From NCBI GenBank assembly GCA_041738935.1, contig JBGSOV010000002.1:62001-126000 (forward strand): a stretch of 64,000 bases of DNA, given 5' to 3'. Position numbers and translations under genes: made by a program. Shown here in pieces: positions 16,892 to 26,255 of this stretch (its first letter is position 1; each line of letters begins with the position of its first letter). Origin of the DNA: JBGSOV01 sp041738935. Its GTDB lineage: Bacteria > Patescibacteriota > Gracilibacteria > CAIRYL01 > GCA-016699755. Below the pieces are notes generated by a model. That model did no database searches. It was given only the letters and a program-made list of their open reading frames with translations, and was not told the DNA's origin.

Positions 16892-19800
16892 ATGAAACGC
16901 CACTTTTCTTATGTGGACGCTCTTTGCCGACGCTTTCCGGCTGCACCACTTTTCTTAACGGTACTTATTTTCCCGATGTTTTTCACCGCTGCCCAAGCGG
17001 ATGATACGCCCGAGACCCTCCCCGACATCATCATTACAGAAGACCCGACATCTGCGTCAGCGGCACTTTGCTCTTCCTTAAATGAAGAAGATGGCGTTGC
17101 CGATGAGGACAACTGGATCTGTCAGGAGGCTGCTCTCGGAGACGATGCCGATGGATCGGAAGGAGCTCCATTACAGAAAAGTGCGCCTCAGGAGAACGAC
17201 ATAGCTCCCCAGATGATGACCCAGCAAGCGCCCCTGATGATGAGCGCCCTCGATGCCCCCAGCACGCTCACCGCCGAACTGGAATCCTTCAATAGCCAAC
17301 TCTTCCCGTACCTCTTTTTGAATGTGCGAGTTGCAGACAATAATACTCCCGTCATGGGTCTCACCACAGCAGATTTTGCTTGCACAGAAAACGGCGTTGA
17401 TCAGACAGACGAGGCATTCAATGTTGCTCCACCCGAGACCGGCGGCGGTGTTCGCCTTGCCGACATTGTCTTCTTGATCGATACGAGTGGCAGCATGAGC
17501 GGTGCTATTAGTGGTGTGAAGAACAATGTCACTGCTTTTGCCAATCAACTTGCCGACAGTAGCATCGACTTTCGCCTCGGTCTTGTCCAATTCGGACAAA
17601 CCGCTAGCAGTGGCAATCCGATTCTCAAAAACGGTGGCAGCCTTACTGCTGATACCACACAATTTACCAGCTGGGTCGCAAGCTTGTCCGCTAGTGGTGG
17701 TATTGAACCGAGTTTCCTCGCCCTGCGCTCTGCCGCTCAGCAGATGAACTTCCGCCCCGGTGCCCAGAAGATTTTTATCCTCATCACCGATGAGGACAGC
17801 GATGACCGCGACAAGGCAACGACCATCGCCGTCCTCCAAGGCAGTAGTATCACTGTCCATGTCGCTGCCAATTGCTCTTTTGGCACCTCGCAGACGGATT
17901 TCTGCGATGATTCAAGTGTCCGCGCTGCTACCGGCGGAGAACTCTTTTCTGTCGCCGGTCCCTATGACCAAGTCTTGCAGAGTGTCGCTGAAGCGACTGC
18001 CTCTACCTATATCGTCCGCTACAAGAGTAGTAATCCAGAAGTCGATGCCACCGAACGCCAGGTGAGCTGCACGGTGACCTTGCCTACCGGTGAGCAGGCA
18101 GCAGTCCAAACAAGTTACGCACCCGGCACTGCGCCGGTCATCCATAACACCACTGCCACCCGTCAGCTGATGAGCCAACCACAACCGGAGAATGCCTCTC
18201 TCACCATTAGTGTGACGGTGACCGACGCCGGTGCTCCTTTTGTACTCACGAACGGAGTCAAGCTCTCCTACCGCAGCCAAGGCGGCAGCTATAGCACACT
18301 CACCATGATGCCACAGGCTGCCCCCAACGCCTATTTTGCCACCATCCCTGCAGCCTCTGTTGTACGCCCCGGTCTCGAATTTTATGTCACGGCGACCGAT
18401 GGTCAGAGTGTCAGTACTCTTCCGACCACCGATGCCGCTGACCTTCCCTTCGAGATCGCCGTTCTCCCAAACGAACTTCCGAAGATCATCCACGCACCGA
18501 GTGTCTCTGCCCCCAAGAGCCAGCCCCTCCTCCTCACAGCGACGATTACCGATACTACCAATTCTGTCACCTCCGCAGCTCTCCACTATCGTAAGGTCGG
18601 TGAGATCACCTATGCCAAACTGCCGATGACGCATACAGGCGATGTGTACCAAGCGACCATCCCTGCCAATCGCATGACTGCCGATATCGAATACTACTTG
18701 AGTGCTACGGATGACCTCGGCACGACCGCGACTTTGGGGACAGAGCAGCAGCCGTTAGTAATTGAGCTTATCAAGATTGATCCGCTCATTTTGAAATATG
18801 AGCCAATTTTGTATTTGCATGAAAATGAGAATTTTGAGCCGATGGCGGTTGAACCGTATGTGGCGCACAGTTCGCTTTGGGACGCGACCCGAGTTGATGA
18901 AATAGTAAAGGCCGAAAGTACAAGCAATCCCGTGACGGTTGATGATTTGGCAACATCAGCAGATACCTCAAATTGGTATCTTCAATTTTCTAATAAAGAT
19001 GCACCAAAAAGCATGGATGTGCAGTTAGCGACTGATGAGTATAAATACAGCCTCACAGCTGATGAAAAAAAACCCACCTATTACGCTCGTAAAATGATAG
19101 ATTCGTTTGTTGATGAGGAGGGAAAAATACACGACTACATTGTTTTACAATATTGGTATTTTTATGCACTGAATGACTGGAAAGCACATGGAGGCTTCAA
19201 TAACCATGAAGGAGATTGGGAATCGGTATTTGTGTTTTTGGATAAAACCACGGAGGATCCGGTATATGTCGCTTTTTCCGCACACCATAACCAAGGTGAA
19301 CAAACATTGGTCAAATCATATGATTCTGTGAGACGACAATGGTCTGGTAATGAAATAGAAAAAGAAGGAAATCAGGTGAGATCTTATGTTGCATGGGGGT
19401 CACATGCGAATTACCCTAAAAACAATGGTGGTATACACATAACGCCGACGGAAGATGATATAACTTCAGACTCTGGAACTAACAAACTCACCATGTCTAG
19501 CTGGGAAAAGGCCAGAATCGTTATTACCGACTCTACTCCTTCGTGGGTGTATAATTATGAGGGTAAGTGGGGAACTGATCAGGTGGATGTATCTGATGGA
19601 TCAAGTGGACCAAAAGGTCCATATTACATTAATGTTGGAGGAACGGAGCGTTTTAAAAATCCAATAGAATGGGCTGGTATAGATAAAATTGGGAAGAAAA
19701 AAATTATCGAACCAGAAAATATCCTCATATTTACGAAACAGGGAACAAAAATGGCCTTTGATGACGCTCTTGAAATAGGTACAGAAGTTGGTATTTCACT

Positions 19801-21343
19801 GCATGACGAATATATCTCATTCGGCGAGAACCTCGCAGACATATCGCTATTGCCACATTTCTGGGATATTGAATCAAGCCTTGTAAATGGGGCATTCAAT
19901 GCAGAAGTATCATTTTTATACGATGTAAACGAGCTGACCGCATTGGGAATTCCCGAAAGCTATCTTTCTACCTTTTACTTTAATCCGGATAACAACATCT
20001 GGGAAAATGTCCCATCGACAGTAGATGCCGCCAACGATACCGTGTCATTTTCTACAAACCACTTTTCTCGCTATGCTATTGGAGTCAGAAAAGATGACAT
20101 TTCTCCCACCACCACCCTCACCATCACCGGCACCGAAGGCACCAATGGTTGGTATACGAGTGATGTTACTGTCACCCTCACCGCCACCGATAACGAAGGC
20201 GGCTCTGGTATCGCCTCTACCGAATATTCTCTCGACAATGGTACCACTTGGACACCGTACACCGACCCGATTGTCTTTGACACTGTTGGAGAATACACAC
20301 TCCTCTATCGTTCCACCGACAATGTCGGTAACACCGAGGCTGACCAGAGCGAGACCTTGATCATCGCGCTTGCACCGACTCCTATCCCCACCCCTACCCC
20401 AACACCATCCCCAACAATAACTCCAACCCCTACCCCCAACCTCCTCACCAACTCTTCCTTCGAAACCAACTCCGATTGGTACGCCAACTTCTGGACAAGT
20501 AGCAAAGGTACCATCACCCGTACTACCTCCACCAAACACTCTGGCTCGTACTCCTACATGATCGACGGCGATACTAGCTCCAGTAGCGGTCAGGTCTATA
20601 GCAGTACCATTAACCAAGTCCTCGTTAGTCCTGGTGCCCGTTACATCTACAAAGCTTGGTACAAGGGCAACAATGCCTACCTCTCGATCAAATGGTTCAA
20701 TAGCTCTGGCAACGAACTCACCTCCGCACGCCACAACTTCGCCCTTGAGCCGACTGCCACTTGGACTCAGACCACCGAGCACGCCATCGCTCCCCACGGG
20801 GCAAAGACAGCCTGGGTCTTTGTCCAAAGCAGAGACAACTCCGCCCCCGTCTACTTCGATAACCTCGAGTTCTTCATGAATCCCATCACTGTCCCCACCG
20901 CCATCACCAATCCTTCCTTTGAGACTCAAGAAGGTTGGTTTAGCAACTTCTGGACAAGTAGCAAAGGCACCATCACCCGTACCACGAGTACCAAGCACTC
21001 CGGCAGTTACTCCTACATGATCGATGGTGCCACCAACTCCAGTAGCGGTCAGGTCTACTCCGACACTGCTAACCGTATCCCGATCACTCCCGGCAACACC
21101 TATCGCTTCTCTGCTTGGTACAAGGGCAAGAACATCTATCTTCTCCTGAAGTGGTTCGATAGCAATGGCAATCAGATCACGCCGATGAAACACTTTGGGC
21201 AACCCAATTCCACCACTTGGAGAGAGGGCACCGCCCAAGACACCGCTCCCCAAAATGCCGCCACCGCATGGCTCTTTGTCCAGACCCGTGACAATGCCGA
21301 ACCGGCGTACTTTGATGATGTGGAGTTTGAAGAGGTAAACTGA
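16892..21343 (+). CDS. Giant secreted VWA / Vps62-like / carbohydrate-binding mosaic protein
   Basis: A 1483-residue extracellular protein. Order of parts: signal peptide (1 to about 36, cleavage after AQA); acidic linker; von Willebrand A domain (about 188-385) with an intact metal site DTSGS (197-201) and ITDED; two beta-sandwich repeats (about 415-525 and 530-625); a Vps62/DUF946-like domain (about 630-930) with NNHEGDWESV and AWGSHANYP; an Ig-like OmpL47-type domain (about 1070-1160) with WYTSDVTVTLTATD; a Pro-Thr linker (1162-1183); and two near-identical carbohydrate-binding-like repeats (1184-1330, 1337-1483). No sortase signal is visible. The VWA and carbohydrate-binding modules suggest adhesion to a surface or another cell (inference). 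A C/T-rich tract precedes the ATG. Confidence 0.85.
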   Translation: MKRHFSYVDALCRRFPAAPLFLTVLIFPMFFTAAQADDTPETLPDIIITEDPTSASAALCSSLNEEDGVADEDNWICQEAALGDDADGSEGAPLQKSAPQENDIAPQMMTQQAPLMMSALDAPSTLTAELESFNSQLFPYLFLNVRVADNNTPVMGLTTADFACTENGVDQTDEAFNVAPPETGGGVRLADIVFLIDTSGSMSGAISGVKNNVTAFANQLADSSIDFRLGLVQFGQTASSGNPILKNGGSLTADTTQFTSWVASLSASGGIEPSFLALRSAAQQMNFRPGAQKIFILITDEDSDDRDKATTIAVLQGSSITVHVAANCSFGTSQTDFCDDSSVRAATGGELFSVAGPYDQVLQSVAEATASTYIVRYKSSNPEVDATERQVSCTVTLPTGEQAAVQTSYAPGTAPVIHNTTATRQLMSQPQPENASLTISVTVTDAGAPFVLTNGVKLSYRSQGGSYSTLTMMPQAAPNAYFATIPAASVVRPGLEFYVTATDGQSVSTLPTTDAADLPFEIAVLPNELPKIIHAPSVSAPKSQPLLLTATITDTTNSVTSAALHYRKVGEITYAKLPMTHTGDVYQATIPANRMTADIEYYLSATDDLGTTATLGTEQQPLVIELIKIDPLILKYEPILYLHENENFEPMAVEPYVAHSSLWDATRVDEIVKAESTSNPVTVDDLATSADTSNWYLQFSNKDAPKSMDVQLATDEYKYSLTADEKKPTYYARKMIDSFVDEEGKIHDYIVLQYWYFYALNDWKAHGGFNNHEGDWESVFVFLDKTTEDPVYVAFSAHHNQGEQTLVKSYDSVRRQWSGNEIEKEGNQVRSYVAWGSHANYPKNNGGIHITPTEDDITSDSGTNKLTMSSWEKARIVITDSTPSWVYNYEGKWGTDQVDVSDGSSGPKGPYYINVGGTERFKNPIEWAGIDKIGKKKIIEPENILIFTKQGTKMAFDDALEIGTEVGISLHDEYISFGENLADISLLPHFWDIESSLVNGAFNAEVSFLYDVNELTALGIPESYLSTFYFNPDNNIWENVPSTVDAANDTVSFSTNHFSRYAIGVRKDDISPTTTLTITGTEGTNGWYTSDVTVTLTATDNEGGSGIASTEYSLDNGTTWTPYTDPIVFDTVGEYTLLYRSTDNVGNTEADQSETLIIALAPTPIPTPTPTPSPTITPTPTPNLLTNSSFETNSDWYANFWTSSKGTITRTTSTKHSGSYSYMIDGDTSSSSGQVYSSTINQVLVSPGARYIYKAWYKGNNAYLSIKWFNSSGNELTSARHNFALEPTATWTQTTEHAIAPHGAKTAWVFVQSRDNSAPVYFDNLEFFMNPITVPTAITNPSFETQEGWFSNFWTSSKGTITRTTSTKHSGSYSYMIDGATNSSSGQVYSDTANRIPITPGNTYRFSAWYKGKNIYLLLKWFDSNGNQITPMKHFGQPNSTTWREGTAQDTAPQNAATAWLFVQTRDNAEPAYFDDVEFEEVN

Positions 21344-21366
21344 TTATCCTTCAATATTTGGAACCC

Positions 21367-21401
21367 AAAAAAAGCGACTTCCCGAGGGCGGTCGCTTTTT
21401 T
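21367..21401. terminator. Bidirectional intrinsic terminator
   Basis: AAAAAAAGCGAC (21367-21378) pairs with GTCGCTTTTTT (21391-21401) around a 12-base loop, with A and T runs on each side. It lies between the convergent giant surface-protein gene and the OLD-family gene and can serve both. Confidence 0.85.
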
Positions 21402-21432
21402 GAAATAGATAAGTTTTTTGCAAACAAACTCT

Positions 21433-22962
21433 TCAATCATACAACTGAAACAGTTTTTCCAAAAAGCTTTCGCCAATCTCATATTCCGGATTGGCGATAT
21501 ATTGCAGCGCAGTAAAGGGTTTGTTCTTTTTGTCGAGGTCGTGCATCTGCAATTCTTCTTCGATATCATTTTCAAAAATTACCGATTTGCCAAGATTTGG
21601 GTCGATTTTATTTTCAATCGTTTGCGAGTGCAGGCGTGCGGTTTCGCGCGAATGGCGACCGCGATATTTGTGCTGATCGCTGTCGTAGGCAACGACATAC
21701 GGAATGCGATATTTGTTGAGCAAGGTAATATACATCGGCATATTTGATTTGCCGGAGCAGTCGATAATTGTGTATTCGTAATGGAAAATTCCGGCTTTTT
21801 TGGCGAGTTTCGGCAGAATCACTTTTTCGGTTGGTCCTTCGGCGAGAATCACTTTGCGCGCAAAAAACAGTTCGCCGCGATCGGGATTGATCCAGTAGTT
21901 CATATTAAAATTGCGCACATCTTCGTTCAGCTCAAAAATATCTTCCAAACATTGATGCACTTTGGTGCCGATTGTCGCATTGTCGCGATGTACGATGCAG
22001 ATGGATTTGTACTGCGACAGGTCGACAAAAAAGCTCGAATGCGTAGCGAACATCACTTGTGCGCCGGCAGCAGCAATCGTGCGAAAGGCAAAATGGAGTT
22101 CTTTTTGCGCTTGCGGATGGAGGAAAAGCTCTGGTTCTTCAAAAAGCAGAAACAATTGGCGGGAAACAGTATCCCCTGTTTCTCTTTCTGTCAAAAATAT
22201 CATCCACGTTCTCAGCACGGCAAAAATGAGCGCGCGCTCGAGTCCATGCCCTTTGCGCTTGGTATCGACGTCATCATCAATGCCAATGCTCGCGCAGAGT
22301 TGTATGCTACTTTTATTTTCTAACGGTTGTGTTTGCAAATGAATTTTTGTTCCCCATGATTCCATTTCGATATCAAGCACTTCTTCGATTGTCTCTAAAA
22401 GTGAATTATTTTTTGGTTGGATGTGGACTTGCCCATTTGTCACATATTCTGGACAGGTGCGATCTCTTTCGATTTTTTGCCCTAGCAGGTCGCCAAGCAT
22501 TGCCACGAGCAATTGAAAAAACGGCGAGTCGCCATTTCTATCAATCGCTTCGGGACTGTGGCGCGACGCTGGCACAAAAATCGTATTTGCCAGTAGCTCT
22601 TCTAACGCAGCTGTTTCATCCTTGGAAAGCACTTTTTTTGCACTTTTCCAGCGTGTTTGCAGACGTGCTTTTGTCACTATTTTGGTAATTGTTAGCGTTT
22701 TTTCGTCTTCGCACAGCCGTTTAAATTGTTTTTGTTCTTGAGGATTCAATCCCTCAAAAACAACTTCGACGGCAATATCATTTGTCACGTCAAAAAAATC
22801 ACTTTTACTCGGAGCGATTTTTCCACAAAAAAACAACAATGCGAACAAAATATTCGATTTGCCGTGATTATTTTTGCCGATCAGCATGGTGAGATCTGAG
22901 CATGTAAGCGCAGTCGAGCGGATTGAACGCCAGTTGGAGATGGTTATGGATTTGATGCGCAT
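21433..22962 (-). CDS. OLD-family ATPase/TOPRIM nuclease
   Basis: This 509-residue protein has an N-terminal ABC/SMC-like ATPase: IKSITISNWRSIRS, Walker A GKNNHGKS (29-36), signature-like KGHGLERALIF (about 237-247) and Walker B LLFEEPELFLHPQ (about 272-284). A C-terminal TOPRIM domain follows with EGPTEK (375-380) and the metal pair in YDSDQ (426-430). This is the overcoming-lysogenization-defect (OLD) layout. No UvrD-like GajB helicase or other defence gene flanks it, so it looks like a stand-alone (class 1) OLD. DNA cleavage and phage defence are known for some relatives; here the role is inferred. Confidence 0.82.
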   Translation of the reverse strand: MRIKSITISNWRSIRSTALTCSDLTMLIGKNNHGKSNILFALLFFCGKIAPSKSDFFDVTNDIAVEVVFEGLNPQEQKQFKRLCEDEKTLTITKIVTKARLQTRWKSAKKVLSKDETAALEELLANTIFVPASRHSPEAIDRNGDSPFFQLLVAMLGDLLGQKIERDRTCPEYVTNGQVHIQPKNNSLLETIEEVLDIEMESWGTKIHLQTQPLENKSSIQLCASIGIDDDVDTKRKGHGLERALIFAVLRTWMIFLTERETGDTVSRQLFLLFEEPELFLHPQAQKELHFAFRTIAAAGAQVMFATHSSFFVDLSQYKSICIVHRDNATIGTKVHQCLEDIFELNEDVRNFNMNYWINPDRGELFFARKVILAEGPTEKVILPKLAKKAGIFHYEYTIIDCSGKSNMPMYITLLNKYRIPYVVAYDSDQHKYRGRHSRETARLHSQTIENKIDPNLGKSVIFENDIEEELQMHDLDKKNKPFTALQYIANPEYEIGESFLEKLFQLYD

Positions 22963-23099
22963 TTAGTTTTTGCTCTGCTCTTATATTAGCATTTTTCTGC
23001 TGTAGAGATAAAGACAGTCGTGAGTTTTTTAAAGACCTGTTTCAAGTGACAAGTAAAAAATAATCTGTAATAATAGAAAGCGTATTTTTGTGGAATGAT

Positions 23100-24416
23100 A
23101 TGAAAATCCTTGTTGTCGGAAGCGGAGCGCGCGAACACGCCATTTGTGAAGCGCTGGCGCGCAGCACCAAAAAGCCCGAAATCATCAATTTTGCCAATGC
23201 GCGAAACCCTGGAATCGCCAAGCTCGTGAGTAAAATTGAGCGCGGAGATGTTACAAATTTTGATCAGCTGAAAGCTTTTGCCAACGCCGAAAAACCGGAT
23301 TTTGCCATTATCGGACCAGATGACCCGATTGCGCTTGGCGCAGCAGATGCTCTCCTCGATATTGGCATCAAAAGTGTCGCACCACTGCGCAGTCTCGCGC
23401 GACTCGAAAGCTCGAAAGTCTACGCGCGCAACTTGTTGAACAAATACGAAATTGTCGGAAATCCCAAGCACAAAGCTTTTTTTGACGAAGTCGGCATGCA
23501 AGAATTCGCCAAAGAATGCGGCGAATTTGTCGTCAAATTTGATGGTCTGATGGGCGGCAAAGGCGTGCAAGTACAAGGCGACCATTTTGCCACACAAGCC
23601 GAAGGATTGGAGCTTGCCAAACAATACTTACAAAAATCTGGCAAAGTTCTCATCGAAGAAAAACTAGTGGGGCAAGAGTTTTCACTCCTCTTTTTTGTGG
23701 ATGGCGAAAGCGTCGTACCGATGCCACTCGTGCAAGACAACAAGCGCGCGTTTGTCGGTGATAAAGGCCCAAATACTGGCGGAATGGGAAGCATCTCGGA
23801 TGCTGATCACTTACTCCCTTTTGTCGACAAAAAAGACATTACTGCTGCCAAAGAAATCGCAGTCAAAACCATTGGCGCTTTGCAAGCCGAGTGTAACGAA
23901 AAATATAAAGGCATCTTGTTTGGCGGTTTTATGATTACCAAAGACGGCGTGCGCCTCATCGAGTTCAATACTCGGTTTGGTGATCCAGAAGCGCTTAATC
24001 TGCTCCCAATACTTGCGACTGATTTTGTCGAAATTTGCCAAGCAATTATTGCTGGTAAATTAGGTGAAGTGAATATCGAATTTTTGGAACAAGCAACAGT
24101 TTGCAAATACATTGTACCCAACGGTTACCCGACCGAAGCAATCAAAGATGTTCCTGTCGAAGTCGACTCGAACAAGCTTCCTGATGGCGCACGACTCTAT
24201 TATGCCAGTGTGGACGCGACCGAAACAGGACTAATACTCAAGGGTTCGCGTGCGATTGCGGTGGTTGGTACCGCCGATACATTGCCCGAAGCACAATATC
24301 TTGCCGAAGAAGCAACAAAAGCAGTTACTGGACCCGTCTTTCACCGTGAAGATATTGGTACAACACGCCTTATTGCCGAGCGTGTGGCGATGATTAGATT
24401 GCTTCGCGGCGCATAA
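23100..24416 (+). CDS. purD: Phosphoribosylamine-glycine ligase
   Basis: It catalyses step 2 of purine synthesis, joining glycine to phosphoribosylamine with ATP. The 438-residue ATP-grasp protein begins MKILVVGSGAREHAICEAL, the standard PurD opening, and has IIGPDDPIALGAADAL, KFDGLMGGKGVQV, GPNTGGMGS and EFNTRFGDPEALN, all diagnostic. The ATG at 23100 is used; a TTG 12 bases upstream adds nothing conserved. No other pur gene is adjacent; purL is 30 kb away. Confidence 0.97.
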   Translation: MKILVVGSGAREHAICEALARSTKKPEIINFANARNPGIAKLVSKIERGDVTNFDQLKAFANAEKPDFAIIGPDDPIALGAADALLDIGIKSVAPLRSLARLESSKVYARNLLNKYEIVGNPKHKAFFDEVGMQEFAKECGEFVVKFDGLMGGKGVQVQGDHFATQAEGLELAKQYLQKSGKVLIEEKLVGQEFSLLFFVDGESVVPMPLVQDNKRAFVGDKGPNTGGMGSISDADHLLPFVDKKDITAAKEIAVKTIGALQAECNEKYKGILFGGFMITKDGVRLIEFNTRFGDPEALNLLPILATDFVEICQAIIAGKLGEVNIEFLEQATVCKYIVPNGYPTEAIKDVPVEVDSNKLPDGARLYYASVDATETGLILKGSRAIAVVGTADTLPEAQYLAEEATKAVTGPVFHREDIGTTRLIAERVAMIRLLRGA

Positions 24417-24472
24417 ATCAAAGCAATAATGCAAGATTCCTTCAGCAAGAACTTCACCCTTTGTAAATTGTG

Positions 24473-25042
24473 ATGAAGACAAATGTACTCATTTTTCATG
24501 GTACCGAAGGCTACCCAGAAGAAAACTGGTTCCCGTGGCTCAAAGCCGAACTAGAGCAACATGATTTTCAGGTCTTTGTGCCAAATTTTCCGTCACCGCC
24601 GATTGTTCCGGCAAAAATCGACGAGTGGTTTACTGTTCTCAAAGATTATGAACAGTATATTACTGAAGATACGATTTTGATTGGACACAGTTTGGGCGGA
24701 ATTTTTACTCTCCGCATTTTGGAAAAGAGTAATCATCCGATTCGTGCGGCATATTTTGTTGGGACGCCAATTGGAGTTGAGCCGATTCTCAATTACGAAC
24801 GGGACAAAAGTTTTAGCGGCTTCGAGTTTGATTTCGATCTTATTAAAACCAAGTCTACGTATTTTTGCGTCTTTCACTCCGACAATGATCCGTATGTCGA
24901 TCTCGCAAATGGCGAACAGTTAGCAAATAATTTAGATGGCGAATTATTTCTTGTTCCTGGTGCTGGGCATTTCCATACGCCGTCTGGGTACACCGAGTTT
25001 TCATTATTACGAGACAATATTCTAAAACAGCTATCCGAGTGA
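24473..25042 (+). CDS. RBBP9/YdeN-type serine hydrolase
   Basis: This 189-residue alpha/beta hydrolase has its nucleophile in GHSLGG, the acid in HSDNDPYVD and the base in PGAGHF, a complete triad in the usual order. Length and opening (TNVLIFHGTEGYPEENWFPWLKAELE) match the RBBP9/YdeN group of small cytoplasmic esterase-like enzymes, for which the natural substrate is generally unknown. ATG at 24473 is chosen over GTG at 24470. It lies 56 bp after purD. Confidence 0.87.
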   Translation: MKTNVLIFHGTEGYPEENWFPWLKAELEQHDFQVFVPNFPSPPIVPAKIDEWFTVLKDYEQYITEDTILIGHSLGGIFTLRILEKSNHPIRAAYFVGTPIGVEPILNYERDKSFSGFEFDFDLIKTKSTYFCVFHSDNDPYVDLANGEQLANNLDGELFLVPGAGHFHTPSGYTEFSLLRDNILKQLSE

Positions 25043-25109
25043 TTCTGCTCTAGCAGTTTTCTTTCTCGCTAAAATCTGTCACAATGCCGCAGAACTCTTC
25101 CCTTGCCTT

Positions 25110-26246
25110 GTGACCGAGTCTGCTCAAATCCTGCCTTTTACTGCTGCGTCTGACTTTTCTTCGTTCGCGACTTCGGTGATGACACCAGCTGCTGCTTCGA
25201 CAGTACTTCCGTTTTTGATCGACTTGTTTTTTTATTCTGCGGCAGCATTTGCTATTTTTCTCTTGCTGCAGCCTGTCTACTATCACTATGTGCGACTGTG
25301 GGGTATCAAACAAGAAATTCGTGAGCATACCAGTGATGGCAGGCCTGCGGAGATTTTTCGCATGCTGCATATTAAAAAAGCAGGAACTCCAACCGGCGGC
25401 GGCGTGCTGATTTGGGGTACAGTGCTGATTGTCATTCTGCTCTCGCGCTTTTTCGCCTTTGTCGGATTAATCGACAAATCTTTACTCCAGAGAAGTGAAG
25501 TCTATCTGCCCTTGTTTTCGCTCGTTGTGGTGGGCGCTTTCGGTTTAATCGATGATTTTTGGAATGCACGCAAAATCGGAAAAAAACGGGGAATTGAAGC
25601 GGCGCCAAAGATGTTTTTTATTCTCCTCTTCGCATTTATGGGGGCGATGTGGTTTTACTTTCGCCTCGAATATACCGAAATCACACTACCCGGAATCGGA
25701 ATTTTTGATATTGGACTGTGGGCGATTCCGCTCTACATTTTTGTCATTGTGGCGACTGCAAATGCCGTCAATATTACCGACGGACTCGATGGGCTTGCTG
25801 GCGGGCTCCTCATTACCGCTTTTGCGACTTTTGGTGCCTTGGCATTTTTTCGCGGGCATGATTTTTTGGCTATTTTCTGTGGACTGATTGTCGCCGCGCT
25901 CTTTGCTTTTTTGTGGTTTAATGTGCCGCCCGCCAAGTTTTTTATGGGAGACACCGGCAGTCTGGCACTGGGTGCAACACTTGGAGTCATTGCAATGATG
26001 ATCGACGCAGTAGCGATTTTGCCGCTCGTAGGTTTTATTTTTGTCATCGAAACTCTGAGCGTGATCATTCAGCTCACTTCCAAAAAACTGCGCAATGGCA
26101 AAAAAGTCTTTCGCGTGGCGCCGATTCATCATCATTTTGAAGCTATCGGCTGGACAGAGCCGCAAATTGTGATGCGATTTTGGATTATTGGTGCGGCGGC
26201 TTCGGTACTCGGTCTTATCTTGGGGCTTGTCGGGCTTACTACTTAA
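25110..26246 (+). CDS. mraY: Phospho-N-acetylmuramoyl-pentapeptide transferase
   Basis: It makes lipid I by transferring phospho-MurNAc-pentapeptide to undecaprenyl phosphate in the cytoplasmic membrane. Diagnostic motifs are GTPTGGGVL, IDDFWNARK, NAVNITDGLDGLAGG, FMGDTGSLALGA and the MraY-specific IHHHFEAIGW. About ten membrane helices. The frame starts with GTG at 25110 (378 residues); an internal ATG near 25179 would give about 355 residues, closer to the family norm, so the true start is open. No other mur gene is adjacent, so it lies outside a classic dcw cluster. Confidence 0.95.
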   Translation: MTESAQILPFTAASDFSSFATSVMTPAAASTVLPFLIDLFFYSAAAFAIFLLLQPVYYHYVRLWGIKQEIREHTSDGRPAEIFRMLHIKKAGTPTGGGVLIWGTVLIVILLSRFFAFVGLIDKSLLQRSEVYLPLFSLVVVGAFGLIDDFWNARKIGKKRGIEAAPKMFFILLFAFMGAMWFYFRLEYTEITLPGIGIFDIGLWAIPLYIFVIVATANAVNITDGLDGLAGGLLITAFATFGALAFFRGHDFLAIFCGLIVAALFAFLWFNVPPAKFFMGDTGSLALGATLGVIAMMIDAVAILPLVGFIFVIETLSVIIQLTSKKLRNGKKVFRVAPIHHHFEAIGWTEPQIVMRFWIIGAAASVLGLILGLVGLTT

Positions 26247-26255
26247 TTTGATTCT

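Noticed and set aside
20045..21253. A 402-codon open frame on the minus strand inside the giant surface-protein gene
   Set aside because: It is a mirror of the low-complexity, Thr/Ser/Pro-rich codons of the plus-strand gene, consists of Gly/Val/Glu-rich sequence without domain pattern, and has no signals of its own.
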